Positions 19,401-29,648 of a DNA stretch of 60,335 nt are shown in pieces (the first letter of the stretch is position 1; the number at the start of each line of letters is the position of its first letter). The notes under the pieces are model-generated. The model searched no databases. It was not told the DNA's origin and worked only from the letters and a program-made list of their open reading frames with translations. This DNA comes from Perkinsus marinus ATCC 50983 (taxonomy: Eukaryota; Perkinsozoa; Perkinsida; Perkinsidae): the NCBI RefSeq assembly GCF_000006405.1, contig NW_003213929.1, positions 156,868-217,202 of the forward strand, given 5' to 3'. Made by a program: the position numbers and the translations under genes.

Positions 19401-21482
19401 GCCTCTACGTTCTTGGTAATGGAGAGGGCTGCCAAGTGGCTGGCACGGCCATAATGGTTGATTGTAATAAGGATGCTTGGGCTGCCATCATGTTTCAACT
19501 TATCATAATCAAGAAGAGTGAGATTGCGGATATTGGTCCCCGAGCTATAGGCTGGCATCTCGCCCTTGATGGGCTGGCCATCAAGATGTGCTCTGAAATA
19601 TCTTTAGAGCTGGCCGATGATGAGGTATGTATGCTGCTCCCGCTCTCTCTCGATGGTGGTTTAGTGACGGACGAGGATATGCTTCGCTCTTCAACTTTTC
19701 GTGAACGTAAAGCACAGTTGTTAGCTCTGCATAGGTTCCTCCCTCTATGCACCTCTCCTGTGGTGATGATTGGTGATAATGCTAACACTGTTGGTGGTCG
19801 GTATTGGCATACTCTTGAAGCTGATCATGCGGCTACCGAGCTGGACCTTAGGATGGTAACTGAATACCATCGGACAGTTGATGCTACATTGTGGGTGCCT
19901 CGTCTTTCAGTGGTTAAGCTTGTGGATTCCATGGCAAGGGTCCTACCACAGGATCTTGCCTCTGGTGATGTCACTGAGGTTGATCCTCTGCATATCTCAA
20001 GTAGTCTTTTACAAGAAGACGCTATTGGTGAGTTTTATGCTGAGACGTTGGATGTGCTTGGTGATGATGATGACGATATAGCAATTGAACCATTTCAGTG
20101 TCCCCGTTACTGTGACTTAGATGCAGTCAGGGAAGCCCAGCAGACATGTGCTGAGGTTCAAGCTCTTGCTAAAGGTAACGGCTTCATCAAAGATGATGAT
20201 GGAGTTGTTTTCCGGGTCCAAAGGTTCAATGCTTTGGGTAGTATTGTTAAGCAACTTGTACTGCCTGTCGAGGTCAGGAAGGAATTGGTGATGCAAGCGC
20301 ATGCAGACTGTCATGCTAACTCGAGACAGCTGAAGTTTCTGCTCTCGGACTGGTGTTGGTTTCCGAAGATGGGGAACCTCTGTCGTAGTGTCTGTCAAGC
20401 TTGTGGTGTGTGTCAAGTGACTGCTTCGAAACAAGGCCGAGAGCTGGCTCCATACGGTACTCGTCGTCCTGTGGAGGGTATGGCGGCGACATGGCAACGT
20501 GTAGGAGTAGATGTCCTTCATGTTGGTTCAGGGGGAAAGCTCTTAACCTGTACTTGCTGGTATACTGCCTACTGTGACTTTCAAATCGTTCCTGATACTA
20601 AGGCGGAGTCCTTAGTACGAGGGATGACTTTGATTTTCATGCGTTGTGGATTTCCAAGGGTATGTTACTCTGATGGTGAATTCTCGTCAAGATTGGTTCA
20701 GTCTTGGGCTGAGAGTGTGGGCATATCTTGGAATATACATCCCAGTAATCATCCTGAAGCAGGAGGTTATTATGAACGACGGCATAGGATAATATTGGAA
20801 GCTTTGAGGAAGTTCGTCCTTAGCGATGGTGGCTCAGACTGGCATGACGAGTTGGTTTTGGAGCAAGTTAAGTGGCTGGTGAATCATGGTGAAATCGGTC
20901 AGAGTGGCATTTGTCCTGCCTTACTATTTTATGGTCGCACCTTGCCAGTTCCTTGTATGAAGGGTGCTGATGATTCATTGATATTATCAAGGCCGAACTC
21001 CGTATTTGACTTAATGAAGGTTGCTGATGCAGTTGGTGGGAATCGGCGAAAACTCCTCGGTGTATTCGTCAAGGAGTGGCTTCTCCAGCGAGAACGGTCT
21101 TTGCCAGTGATCAAGTATGAGAGCAACCTCAAGCCCGGTGAAATGGTTTATGTTTTCACAGAGAGAGCTCATAAATTATCTCCTACCTTTCGAGGCCCTT
21201 TTCCAGTGCTGGCTACGAGAGGACGTCATGTGATGATAACTACTTCAAATGGTGTCGAGACTCATTGGCTTGGTAACTGTAAGCGTCATTGTTCAGATGA
21301 AGATGTAGCAGCTGATCCTGCACAATCGCAGTCATCGGGTGCGAGTGACTCAACCAACCAGCAACTCCAGATACGTGCTCCAGAGCGTGCTCGAGCTGAG
21401 AGTTGGACTGCAGAAGCTGCTGACCGAGCTAAGAAGTCAGCGAGGATGTAAATGCTTGCTATCTCATTTCAGGGGGCTGTTA

Positions 21483-21700
21483 TGTAGTGAACTCCCTCCG
21501 ACAAGGATACCGTATGTAATTTGTGATATTATTGTGTAATTATCTGAGCTAGGCTGTGCATTTGTCTCTCCTCGCTAGATGGTGTTTTGAACGTATTACG
21601 ATATTGTGGTGCATATTTTAGCATCAGATCAGCATCTCTTCCTATATCCCTGTTACTGGCTGAAGTATGGTTTTGATAAGTCAAGAGGGAAATCACAACA
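21483..21700 (+). repeat. Right LTR
   Basis: 218 bp, same ends and sequence as the left LTR, with one visible difference. Preceded by a G-rich tract (CAGGGGGCTG) that may be the polypurine tract. Confidence 0.95.
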
Positions 21701-22515
21701 GAGAAGCCGTTCCGATAACGATAAGGTACACCGAAATTTGTTCTTTCACAAGTAGTTGTCGTCATGGGGTCCTTCCAATTTTTTCCGCGATTCGACCCTC
21801 ATCAACTCCTCCGCTGTATAAGCTTCAATGCATGGGGTTCCTATGTTAGGGATATGCTATGCTAGCTATCACGGTCATTTACGTCTATTCAACGTCGAAA
21901 TATATAATATTCCCATCCTGATTTCTGCTGATCGAGACTTTCCACTACAAGTCCGCACTTTCCTTGACCAATTTCAAGTCTTCCCAAATCGCTTCCACAG
22001 CGAACCTCACTCATTCGAAGATGAACCAATTGTCTGCAACAACTCAGTATAGGAACGAACAAAGAGCTATGTGTCTACGCAACTGTCTGGCGAGAAGTGG
22101 CCCGCCGCCTTTTCCGCCAAATTGAATGTGAGAGCTCTATGCAACTCTAGTCAACTGGACATAACTTACGACGGGAGTCCACTAGGTCTCATCTGATAGA
22201 CAGAAGTACTCCAGATGCTCCGAACACATAACGCCGCCCTGAAAAACTGCAAACCGGATAAATCGGGAACCAATGATTTACATACTCTTTTACACAACTG
22301 CAAAGTATACTCACCGAATAATAGAAAGAGAGTTTAAACATTGAACCCGGTCAGAAAGACGTAGTTCCAAATCAAAGAAGTGTACAAAGCACTGATAACA
22401 CTGGATTGGATACTCTATGCGACAGCTAATCCGATAACTTATGTAACGAAATAGAAGGCACCGACACCGGCAGAGTCATCGTTCAACATTGGTGTCCGAG
22501 AACAGCTCGCACTGA
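21701..22515. other. Intergenic, no gene seen
   Basis: AT-rich spacer between the retrotransposon and the LEA2-like gene. Only short unsupported frames. Confidence 0.4.
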
Positions 22516-23169
22516 TCAAGTAGGAACGATGAAATTCGGCTTTTGCAGTACATCATATTCTAGAGCGTTGAAGCGCCATCCCATCGCGAAGACATCCAGC
22601 TGTAGAGCAAAATGATTCGTCTTAGGAAGCCAACTGTCGTCACCCGTGAACGATACTAGAGTAACCGGCAAAACCAAGACACTTTCATCAAATGCTTTTA
22701 CAACAGTTCCGTCAATCTCATAATTTCCAACATTGATATCCTCCAGTTGATGAATGTAGTTATATGGCGTCCCTATAAACCAGCTGCGGATCGTTAAGTC
22801 ACACCATAATTTATTCCGCACCCTCAGTTCAGCTGTACCTCGTGCGCAATACCTCGCTTCGCCGACAAGTGTGACCATACCGCACCAAACCTCTTGCATG
22901 GAGATTTTCTCGACAGATATTGCTAGAAGTAACGAAGGCCGATAAGTGATCATCAGCAGGGTCAAAATGTACGAAAGAATAGACAACAATATCACGCCAC
23001 ATAGCACCGCCACAGTTAGCCTACTGCGACGGTAGTCCTCCTCGAGCGCGACTTTAAGCGCCCGAACGAATCTGTGGAATACTGACGGCTTCTTTTCCGC
23101 CGGTCTCGACCATCGTAGGAAGCCCGACGACGTATCCGATGAGCCATATTCAGATATAAGACTTCTCAT
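22516..23169 (-). CDS. Single-pass membrane protein with LEA2-like extracytoplasmic domain
   Basis: An intronless frame of 217 codons with an ATG at 23169. A basic cytosolic N terminus (RFVRALKVALEEDYRRSRL) is followed by one strongly hydrophobic helix at about residues 51-75 (VAVLCGVILLSILSYILTLL), then about 140 residues of alternating beta-type sequence (ISVEKISMQEVWCGMVTLVG, TAELRVRNKLWCDLTIRS, VLPVTLVSFTG). A short N-terminal tail, one helix and a beta-sandwich of this length is the layout of LEA2/TMEM106-like proteins. There is no catalytic motif. The last residues (YDVLQKPNFIVPT) end at a stop, so the gene may be complete. The homology is structural guesswork; the coding call is strong because of length and composition. 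Confidence 0.65.
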   Translation of the reverse strand: MRSLISEYGSSDTSSGFLRWSRPAEKKPSVFHRFVRALKVALEEDYRRSRLTVAVLCGVILLSILSYILTLLMITYRPSLLLAISVEKISMQEVWCGMVTLVGEARYCARGTAELRVRNKLWCDLTIRSWFIGTPYNYIHQLEDINVGNYEIDGTVVKAFDESVLVLPVTLVSFTGDDSWLPKTNHFALQLDVFAMGWRFNALEYDVLQKPNFIVPT

Positions 23170-23404
23170 ACCTCAAAGGCAAATGGTTTAAAGAAGCCTG
23201 AACAACACAGTAACCGTTCCTTCACCTTAAGGTGTCACCGCGCCACGGCGTCACAGAGAATGTTCCGGTGTCACGGACACGGTCAGCAGTAGCCCGTGCG
23301 TCGCCGCAGCGAGTCGGAATTGAATTCAAGTGATTCTGCGGAGGAAGTAGTTCGTGCTAGAGGCTTTAGCTCTAGCCTAAAATGAAAGCGTATTCATCTC
23401 GAGG

Positions 23405-23443
23405 TTCGAATCTGAACTCGCATAATGCAAGTTCAGATTCGAA
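23405..23443. repeat. Perfect 14-bp inverted repeat (hairpin)
   Basis: TTCGAATCTGAACT at 23405-23418 and AGTTCAGATTCGAA at 23430-23443, separated by 11 bases, lie in intergenic DNA upstream of the LEA2-like gene. A second cluster of TTCGAA motifs follows to 23500. Confidence 0.85.
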
Positions 23444-23832
23444 TTTCGAAATGAAAATTCAACTTTCGAGACTCCATAATAGAATTTCGAATTCACCAAA
23501 CACTATACCAATTTCATCCAACGAAATCGTGGAGTATACAAGCCGGGAGAATGAAGTTAGGGGTATAGATAAGTAGGAGAAGGGTATAGATACGTAGGAG
23601 ACGCTGTTGCTGTATGCGGACTAATGGTGCCAACTTGTTCCCTTGTGATTCTTCAGCATTTTACATTAGGTGTAGCACGCATGTACAAGATAGATTGGTG
23701 CACAAACCTCTTTTGATCCCATTGTTATCTCCATTGTCATACGCACAATCACCACGTGTTGGGTTGACTATGAGAGCGAACCAGAGGCAACATCTCCCTC
23801 GAGGAGCGTCTCATTAGAACTAGCTAAGACCA

Positions 23833-24150
23833 TCAACGTGGACTCATTCGGTCCACCATTTCCTTCTTCTCCGCATCCACTCCGTCTACGTTGGCTGCAA
23901 AGCTGTGATAAATGGTTTTGTGATGGACGTTATTATTCCATCTTCTGGGCATTATGAAAAACGAAACACTGGCGCTGAGATACCCACGAAGCGGCAATGT
24001 GGGATCCGATTCGAAGGCTTCGAAGTATAGCTTATTGAGCTCAGGGACGAGGCCCTCGTCACGAGAGTGTCGACTGATTCGCCCTGTTGAAGTCAACGAT
24101 CTCAGGTGGTGGCGCCGGGTGCCTGATCGAGCGGCGTGATAAGGCGGCCG
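23833..24150 (-). CDS. Possible C-terminal exons of an unknown protein
   Basis: The minus strand reads RDEGLVPELNKLYFEAFESD then PTLPLR, a GT donor (gtatctcag), an acceptor (atcacag) and FAANVDGVDAEKKEMVDRMS before a stop near 23833. The joined segment is protein-like (acidic, helical) but is recognised as no family, and the 5' part is unresolved. Confidence 0.3.
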   Translation of the reverse strand, partial: RPPYHAARSGTRRHHLRSLTSTGRISRHSRDEGLVPELNKLYFEAFESDPTLPLRGYLSASVSFFIMPRRWNNNVHHKTIYHSFAANVDGVDAEKKEMVDRMSPR

Positions 24151-25022
24151 AGTAGAGCCACTATGATTGCATTGTAGGTGGCATGGGCCATAGGAATCCT
24201 ATGAGCAGGATTCCTAATCATAGGTTACCATATGTGCATGATAGGAAACCTACAAATTGCAGGGTTATCTTCTCTTGGATCCTATGTTACAACCGATGAA
24301 ACAAATAGGCTACTCGGGGCAAGCTTTGGGCTCGTCCCACCCGTTCGCTCTGGCACAGAGACTCTGTCAGAGAGCATACTCCCCTATAGTTGTCCGAAAG
24401 GCAGAGGAAGAGACGTGTGACCACCAGAAGGAGATGGCATTCTTGTGAACATCCTAGGTCTAGACACCACTGCCAGTGTACTCGAACACACGTGATGGAA
24501 ACAGTGATATGAGATGCGAGTTGTCATAACCCGGTTATGTCAGAACCATTTACACAATAAGAAGGTCACGTTTAGTGATCGACTTGTACAATTGGAGCTA
24601 CACCAAAACTCAATCGGTGTTCCTTCAACATTACTTGAGGTAGAAGTCCCGCAGTAACTCCTATTAGATAAGACTACATCGAATGGCGCATTCATATCAC
24701 TTGAAGCAATGCTCATACAAAGCCCTCGAATCAAGGACTTTACGTGATGCCACCGACTATCGCCGATCAACTCCTATTGCCAGCCTGGGAGAGCCATTAG
24801 AACGACAAGCATGCCATTTCCTTACTAACTATTAACACCACAACCAAGAACTCTGAAGCTGAACAGTGGGCAGAGATTGCACAATTCTATATAGAGGGTG
24901 CTACACATCTAGTGAGCTATTACACAGACACCCTTGGAAGTACTATTGTTCACAGAATGATCAAGTTACCTTGATGATCGAAAATACCAAGATAGATAAA
25001 TAGCCGACAACATATCCTAGAC
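24140..25022. other. Intergenic, no gene seen
   Basis: Contains a 10-bp stem hairpin (TAGGAATCCT ... AGGATTCCTA, about 24191-24216) and short frames without support. Just downstream of acetate kinase, so the near part is its 3' UTR. Confidence 0.35.
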
Positions 25023-26333
25023 TTAGTTCTCCTTCGAAACGGCCTTGAGCACCTGCAACACCTCCCTGGCGATCTGAAGCTCTTCATTGGTCTGAATAAC
25101 CATACCCGTAGTGGGGCTGTCATAATCAGTGATGATGCCGCCAGAACTAGCACCGTTATCAGCGTTGTACTTGGGATTCTCGAAGAACCTCATGAACTTG
25201 AGAGACTGCATCACACGAGAGCGGATATAGGAAGAGTTCTCACCAATGCCGCCAGTGAAGACCAAGGCATCCAGACGAGAACCAGTGGAGATCATCAGAG
25301 ATGCAATATAACGACTGAGGCGGTATACAAACATGTCAATGGCTAACTTGGCACGACGACGCTTCTCGGGATCCACGGACTCATCCTCAGAGGTTTCAAT
25401 AAGCACACGCATATCGTTGGAAATACCACTGACACCAAGAAGACCAGATTGCTTGTTGAGAATATTCGTAACCTCTTCAATGGAAAGGTTGAGCTGCTCG
25501 CAGAGATACTGCTCTACACCAGGGTCAAGGTTACCAGCACGGGTTCCCATGACAAGGCCATCCATGGGAGTCATACCCATAGTGGTATCAACAGACTTGC
25601 CGTTATGGACAGCAGTGGCACTGCAACCACTCCCGAGATGAGCAACGATGAAGTTGGAGCGAGCGGGGTCCAAATGGAGATCCTGAGCTGCCTTCAACGA
25701 CACGTACTGATGCGAGATGCCATGGAAACCGTACTTCTTCAACTTGAGCTCCTTCGAAATGTCATAAGGGATAGCGTAGGTGCTTGCGTACTCGGGAATA
25801 GTTGAATGGAAGGCAGTATCGAAACAAGCAACATGGGGAACCTCAGAACCGAGAATCTTGCCAGCGATCTCGATACCCTCAGCATTAGCAGGGTTATGAA
25901 GAGGAGCTAGTTTGATGCAGTTCTTGATCTCCTGCAGGACCTCAGGGGTGACCAAGGTAGGCTGAGTGAGCTTAGGACCACCGTGAACGACACGATGGCC
26001 AACACCAGTGATACCCTCCTCCTTGACCTCGGGCTTGGACTTGATATCCTCGATAACCGAAGTCATAGCATCCTCATAGGACATGTTGGGAATCTTCTCA
26101 ACTCTCTCATTAGGGCTCTCAGCGTCGAAACGGAGCTTGCAGTTCTCAGTGCCGATCGAATCGATCAGACCCTTCACTTTGCAGTCCTCAGAGTTCATGT
26201 CCAAGAGTTGGTACTTGATAGAGCTGGAACCGCAGTTAAGGGTCAAGACCAGCTTGGGGGCCTTGCTGGCGAAGAACCTAATGCCCATTGGGGCCAGTTG
26301 ACTCGAGCGAATGCCCACCGACGATGACAACAT
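25023..26333 (-). CDS. ackA: Acetate kinase, mitochondrial-type presequence
   Basis: Acetyl phosphate + ADP <-> acetate + ATP; a member of the ASKHA superfamily. The 436-residue frame is intronless and complete. The N terminus MLSSSVGIRSSQLAPMGIRF then FASKAPK is Ser/Arg-rich without acids, as in mitochondrial targeting peptides. The core starts LVLTLNCGSSSIKYQ (nucleotide-binding strand with the Asn of the active site). It continues GHRVVHGG (catalytic Arg and His region), PHVACFDTAFHSTIP (catalytic Asp), KKYGFHGISHQYV, NFIVAHLGSGCSATAV, GMTPMDGLVMGTRAGNLDPG (substrate loop with Arg) and ALVFTGGIGENS (adenine-binding). All expected catalytic residues are visible. The frame extends upstream to 26402 but without an ATG, so 26333 is the best start. 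Codon use is more biased than in neighbours, suggesting high expression. In this setting it probably works with a phosphotransacetylase or phosphoketolase, not seen here. Confidence 0.95.
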   Translation of the reverse strand: MLSSSVGIRSSQLAPMGIRFFASKAPKLVLTLNCGSSSIKYQLLDMNSEDCKVKGLIDSIGTENCKLRFDAESPNERVEKIPNMSYEDAMTSVIEDIKSKPEVKEEGITGVGHRVVHGGPKLTQPTLVTPEVLQEIKNCIKLAPLHNPANAEGIEIAGKILGSEVPHVACFDTAFHSTIPEYASTYAIPYDISKELKLKKYGFHGISHQYVSLKAAQDLHLDPARSNFIVAHLGSGCSATAVHNGKSVDTTMGMTPMDGLVMGTRAGNLDPGVEQYLCEQLNLSIEEVTNILNKQSGLLGVSGISNDMRVLIETSEDESVDPEKRRRAKLAIDMFVYRLSRYIASLMISTGSRLDALVFTGGIGENSSYIRSRVMQSLKFMRFFENPKYNADNGASSGGIITDYDSPTTGMVIQTNEELQIAREVLQVLKAVSKEN

Positions 26334-27200
26334 AACAGCAACAACAAAACTACATGAAAACACTTCATTAACCCTTCTCGGTAGATTCGGCTGAAAACAC
26401 ACATTCCCATAGTACTAGCTGAGCGACTACCCATCGAATCTGAGAGCTCTACTCTACTCCCTCGATCGCATACATCAACTTAGCTTGCGACACACAGCAG
26501 CCCAACCCGAGAGCCAACAAGAGATTGTATATACTCCCTTTTCAACGAGCCTTATAGGGAAACCCTCACCTAACCTAGAGGCTCGTTGTACCATGAACGA
26601 TTCCTTTTCAACTGCTAGTAGTAGTCGAGCTGCGCTAGCTAAGCGTTGGATGTCATGTCACAGTTAAGTTGTTGTCCTTAGTAATTTCGTGGCGTGTGAC
26701 GATTAGGGTTCTTGTCATTCTTGGAATCTTGCATTTACTAAACATTTCTAGTGTTGCTGCCGATCCACTACGCCTTTAGGCATACATCTCAAACCTCCAC
26801 AGACGGTGTGGGAAAATACGCACATGGTCAACTACATGTGTAAGTGACATGTGCGGAAATTCTGAGGAAAATTGAGGAAATTCTTATTGGTTTCTGTACA
26901 CGCATAGTGAAGAAATTCTTGAACTCAGTTGAGGAAAGCAAACATATATTCCAACACTGTCCACAGAGTTGATGGTAACGCTTCAGTACGTCCGTTCATA
27001 AAAAAATCACGGCCGTCTAAAATCGTGCTTGCTTCGCCGCTCTAGACTAACACAACCACATGAATGACGATGAGTCACTGTTGTGACTTGGTCATCAGGT
27101 CACATCATTTCTCGTCAACATCAATATCTCTAGTATTGTCATCTCGATCACTCACCCTTCACCTCTGCAGCAAATTCCAGTGGTTTGAAGGTACAACAAG
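26334..27200. other. Intergenic, holds one MITE copy
   Basis: Promoter side of acetate kinase. Apart from the MITE at 26804-26959 nothing is recognised. Confidence 0.4.
26804..26959 (+). mobile_element. MITE family 1, copy with perfect 8-bp target duplication
   Basis: 156 bp from CGGTGTGGGAAAATACGCAC to ATATTCCAACACTG. It is flanked on both sides by TCCACAGA (26796-26803 and 26960-26967). The 8-bp duplication and CAGTG-type ends place the family with hAT-like DNA transposons. No transposase is encoded, so it is non-autonomous. Confidence 0.92.
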
Positions 27201-27217
27201 GCTAACTGTCGTTACCA

Positions 27218-28797
27218 TTGTCTTATGACCTCCAGAGAATAATGCGACTTGCCAGGAGTTTGGAGACTCTGCTGATTTTGATCGGACCGGATATGCTCCT
27301 GGATCGCTGCCGATTCTGCATTAGTGCCCGTCGGCGCTCAGGAATTTTCACCAAGGTAGTTGAGTCCAGCTTCAACACTTGGACGATGCTCTTCGGCTTT
27401 CTGTTGTTATTCATACAAGTTACTACCTTCTGCCTTGTGTCCAGGGGGCTGCCCTTGATGGTCTCTGTACATCAATGTCGTGATCATGATGGTCCAGTGA
27501 GTCCGGACTAGACCAAATGCTCATGCTTAGCTCATGTCCCTCTAGTTACTAGGAGTCATTTCCATGAGTGTTTCGATGTCCTACACAGAGACTCTAGTAG
27601 AGCCATGCACAGCTTGTTTAATACATCCTTTGTGTCATGTGGACCACAATGAGACCTTTGTCGTTTCCATGTAGGAATCCTAGCGTTGCTAAGTCCTCAA
27701 TTAGAGGTGGTGAACTCTAGGCGTGGTTTGTTATGTCGCTACAGCTACTCAGTATCGGCCAGCAGTATCTCTCGCGAGGGCTACTCTGGGGATCCTTGGG
27801 GTCAATTCGAAGTGCTGCTTCCTACTTCAAGGTCAAACCCATACGTGTCTTCGGCACAAGGAAGGTAGTACAGGGCTTCGTGGATGCGTTCGCATCACGA
27901 AATTCTTTCCTGAGTTATTTGTATTTCGATAAAGGGCCCCGCTGTACGACGGTATAATGCCCCCATTTTGGGGACGTTGGTTTTTTGACAGAAAGCCTCA
28001 AGGCAAGCTCGTATAGAGGCGCGGCGAGCTGGCGTAGCACAGAGGAGGCTAGAGGAGCAACAGGGGATGTTGTTAGATGTTAAGAAGCAGTTTCGTATGG
28101 AAGTGAAGCGGAACTCAGGCCTGGGTTGGTACAGGAGCCTTCAGGTAGTTGAGCATTGCATACAGGGCTTCGATGAGCCGTCCATGGTGTCAGTTAGTGA
28201 AGCACGTAGAGATGCATCGGGCTGGTCCTGGGCCGCATATCGATCAGAACATGAGGGAGCGACTTACGCTGGCGTATCGTCAGATTATCAAGGGCAAGTG
28301 AGCGTGGTTGGGGAGTGTGCATGATGTTTCTGCTCTAACGCAGTGCGGTTTGGTTTGTAGTGAACTCATGTGGCGGGTGGGATCGGGCTGTAGTATGTGG
28401 CGAATAGGAAGCCTTTCCTGGGAAGATTGAGAGTCTCCGATCGAGGACAGTGTTATTTTCACTTGTGATTCCTACCACGACTGTCACCTCTCTCCCTAGG
28501 TACGCAGGTGAGCTCTCAGCCCCTGGTCATTGCTCAATTCCTGTCTGCCGCACTAGTTAAAATGCCCTTTTGTGTCTCCCTCAACTTCATGACTAGGGGT
28601 GGTTGTTTTCCACTGCTGTATCGGCTTCGTAGCCCAATATGGTGGGAGTCATATCGTTGTAGGCTGGGCAGTGGTGAATTCTTGTGTGGAGTACTGACCA
28701 TATCGCACTCCGAGTCCCACAGTACTGGGAGTACCCTCTGGCACCAGAGGAATTGGTTTCTTATAAAGCTATGCACAATGCCGCCGATGAGATGGTA
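27218..28797 (+). CDS. Unresolved multi-exon gene, unknown product
   Basis: Several plus-strand segments look coding and end at GT-AG sites, though I cannot link them all. 27218-27350 reads RIMRLARSLETLLILIGPDM then LLDRCRFCISARRRSGIFTK. 27733-27957 reads SLGSIRSAASYFKVKPIRVF, GTRKVVQGFVDAFASRNSFL. After an acceptor at about 27983 comes a basic helical segment RQARIEARRAGVAQRRLEEQ, QGMLLDVKKQFRMEVKRN. About 28180 reads MSRPWCQLVKHVEMHRAGPG, QNMRERLTLAYRQIIKG. After an acceptor near 28729 comes YWEYPLAPEELVSYKAMHNA, ADEM. The order and spacing fit one gene with introns of local size, but the product is not recognised. Confidence 0.35.
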
Positions 28798-29033
28798 GGC
28801 TTAAGGCCATATACACAGCGATCGGACACCGGCTGACTCAATGCAATATTTTGTTTTAATCGGAACAGTAGCCCCTGAATGACAGGTAGCTGTAGGCTCT
28901 ACTCAACCGTTCGAGTTGAGCAGTCCATGGGCTAGCCCTCTGGGGTTATGCCACCCACCATAAGCGGATCCTCGAAATGTGAGGTACTCAAATGTGCTGA
29001 TAAGTGCCAAAGGAGACATAGCAGCATCGACAG

Positions 29034-29113
29034 GCGCCAGCGGCATCGGCCTCTACTCGAGCGTGGTGCTCACTATCGAAGGAGTCTTCCGCTCGCTGCT
29101 ACTCGGGATAGCA
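29034..29113 (+). CDS. Exon resembling the C-terminal anchor of Piezo channels
   Basis: Between an acceptor (catcgacag) and a donor (gtaagcg) the frame reads ASGIGLYSSVVLTIEGVFRS LLLGIA. This strongly recalls the last pore-lining helix of Piezo mechanosensitive channels (G.xGLYxSxVLxxxxFxR). Just after it, in a different frame, is RIMFDECLRRC, comparable with the Piezo sequence SIMFEELPCVDR, which would mean either a very short splice shift or a sequence error. It may be the 3' part of the unresolved gene at 27.2-28.8 kb. The similarity rests on about 35 residues, so it is tentative. Confidence 0.3.
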
Positions 29114-29343
29114 GTAAGCGTATAATGTTTGACGAGTGTCTGCGGCGCTGTTGAGAAGCTGACTTTGCAAGTTCTACGGAGTGGTCACGCTATACCACTC
29201 CTTTGGCGAATCTTGGTCACTCGGGGCACAAGCCGTATGATGTCGTATTGAGCAAGCGAGCCTCGACTTGTGCACCTCTGAGACGCCGGGCTGAACCGCA
29301 GCATCCCGAGAGCCCAGCTGCTGGTGGTACTGTGCCGACTCTG

Positions 29344-29485
29344 TAATGTTGGAATATATGTAATCGCTTTCCCCAGCTTAGCTCAATAGTTTCCTCACTA
29401 ATTATAGAAGTTTACAAACGAATTGACAAGAAATGCACAGACCAACACATGCAGTTTATCATCATGTGCAAGTTTTCCTAAACTG
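29344..29485 (-). mobile_element. MITE family 1, degraded reverse copy
   Basis: Starts TAATGTTGGAATATATG and ends near CATGTGCAAGTTTTCC, with the internal block TTCCTCACTAATTATAGAAG in common with other copies in reverse. About 142 bp; no clear target duplication. Confidence 0.7.
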
Positions 29486-29648
29486 CTGTACATCACTTTC
29501 ATTTATACCACTCGGAAATGGTTTGCCAGGCAAGGCGCTCTGTTGATATGAAGGAATACACCTATGTCGTCTCAGCCTGTTAGCTGATTGTCAACCTAAG
29601 GAATTCTGAGCTCGGAGAAAAGAGACTTACCTCAGTTCTGTTGCTCAC

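Larger units (their letters stand above)
16233..21700 (+). mobile_element. LTR retrotransposon, Ty3/gypsy-like order (gag-PR-RT-RH-IN), young
   Basis: A 5.5-kb element bounded by two 218-bp LTRs. Parts in order: a possible primer-binding site just after the left LTR (TTGGTACCCAATGC); a gag-like region about 17.0-17.6 kb ending in a zinc knuckle (CWHCSGPHLRRNC); an aspartic protease about 17.8-18.1 kb (ALLDTGGHGSAYMN); reverse transcriptase about 18.5-19.3 kb (KIDLSDAFSSVHLDDE, LPQGWRYSPVLFSRVV); an RNase H-like part about 19.4-20.0 kb; and integrase about 20.1-21.3 kb with an HHCC zinc region (HADCH...CQACGVC) and a DDE-type core (VDVLHV, YSDGEF, PEAGGYYERR). The integrase after RT excludes Copia. 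The LTRs differ at one position that I can see, so the insertion is recent, yet the coding part is not continuous, with roughly two breaks. GAG lies on both outer borders, too short to call a target duplication. Confidence 0.9.

Noticed and set aside
15183-23290. GGTGTCAC-type motifs (15.2, 23.2, 48.15 kb) as a common promoter element
   Set aside because: Only three loose occurrences with different surroundings, one of them 3' of a gene; not enough to call a regulatory site.
25333-26327. Plus-strand frames of 70-118 codons across acetate kinase
   Set aside because: Antisense shadows of a strongly codon-biased gene.
26334-26402. Longer acetate kinase N terminus
   Set aside because: The extension has no ATG and contains an acceptor-like TTTTCAG; the ATG at 26333 begins a good targeting peptide.
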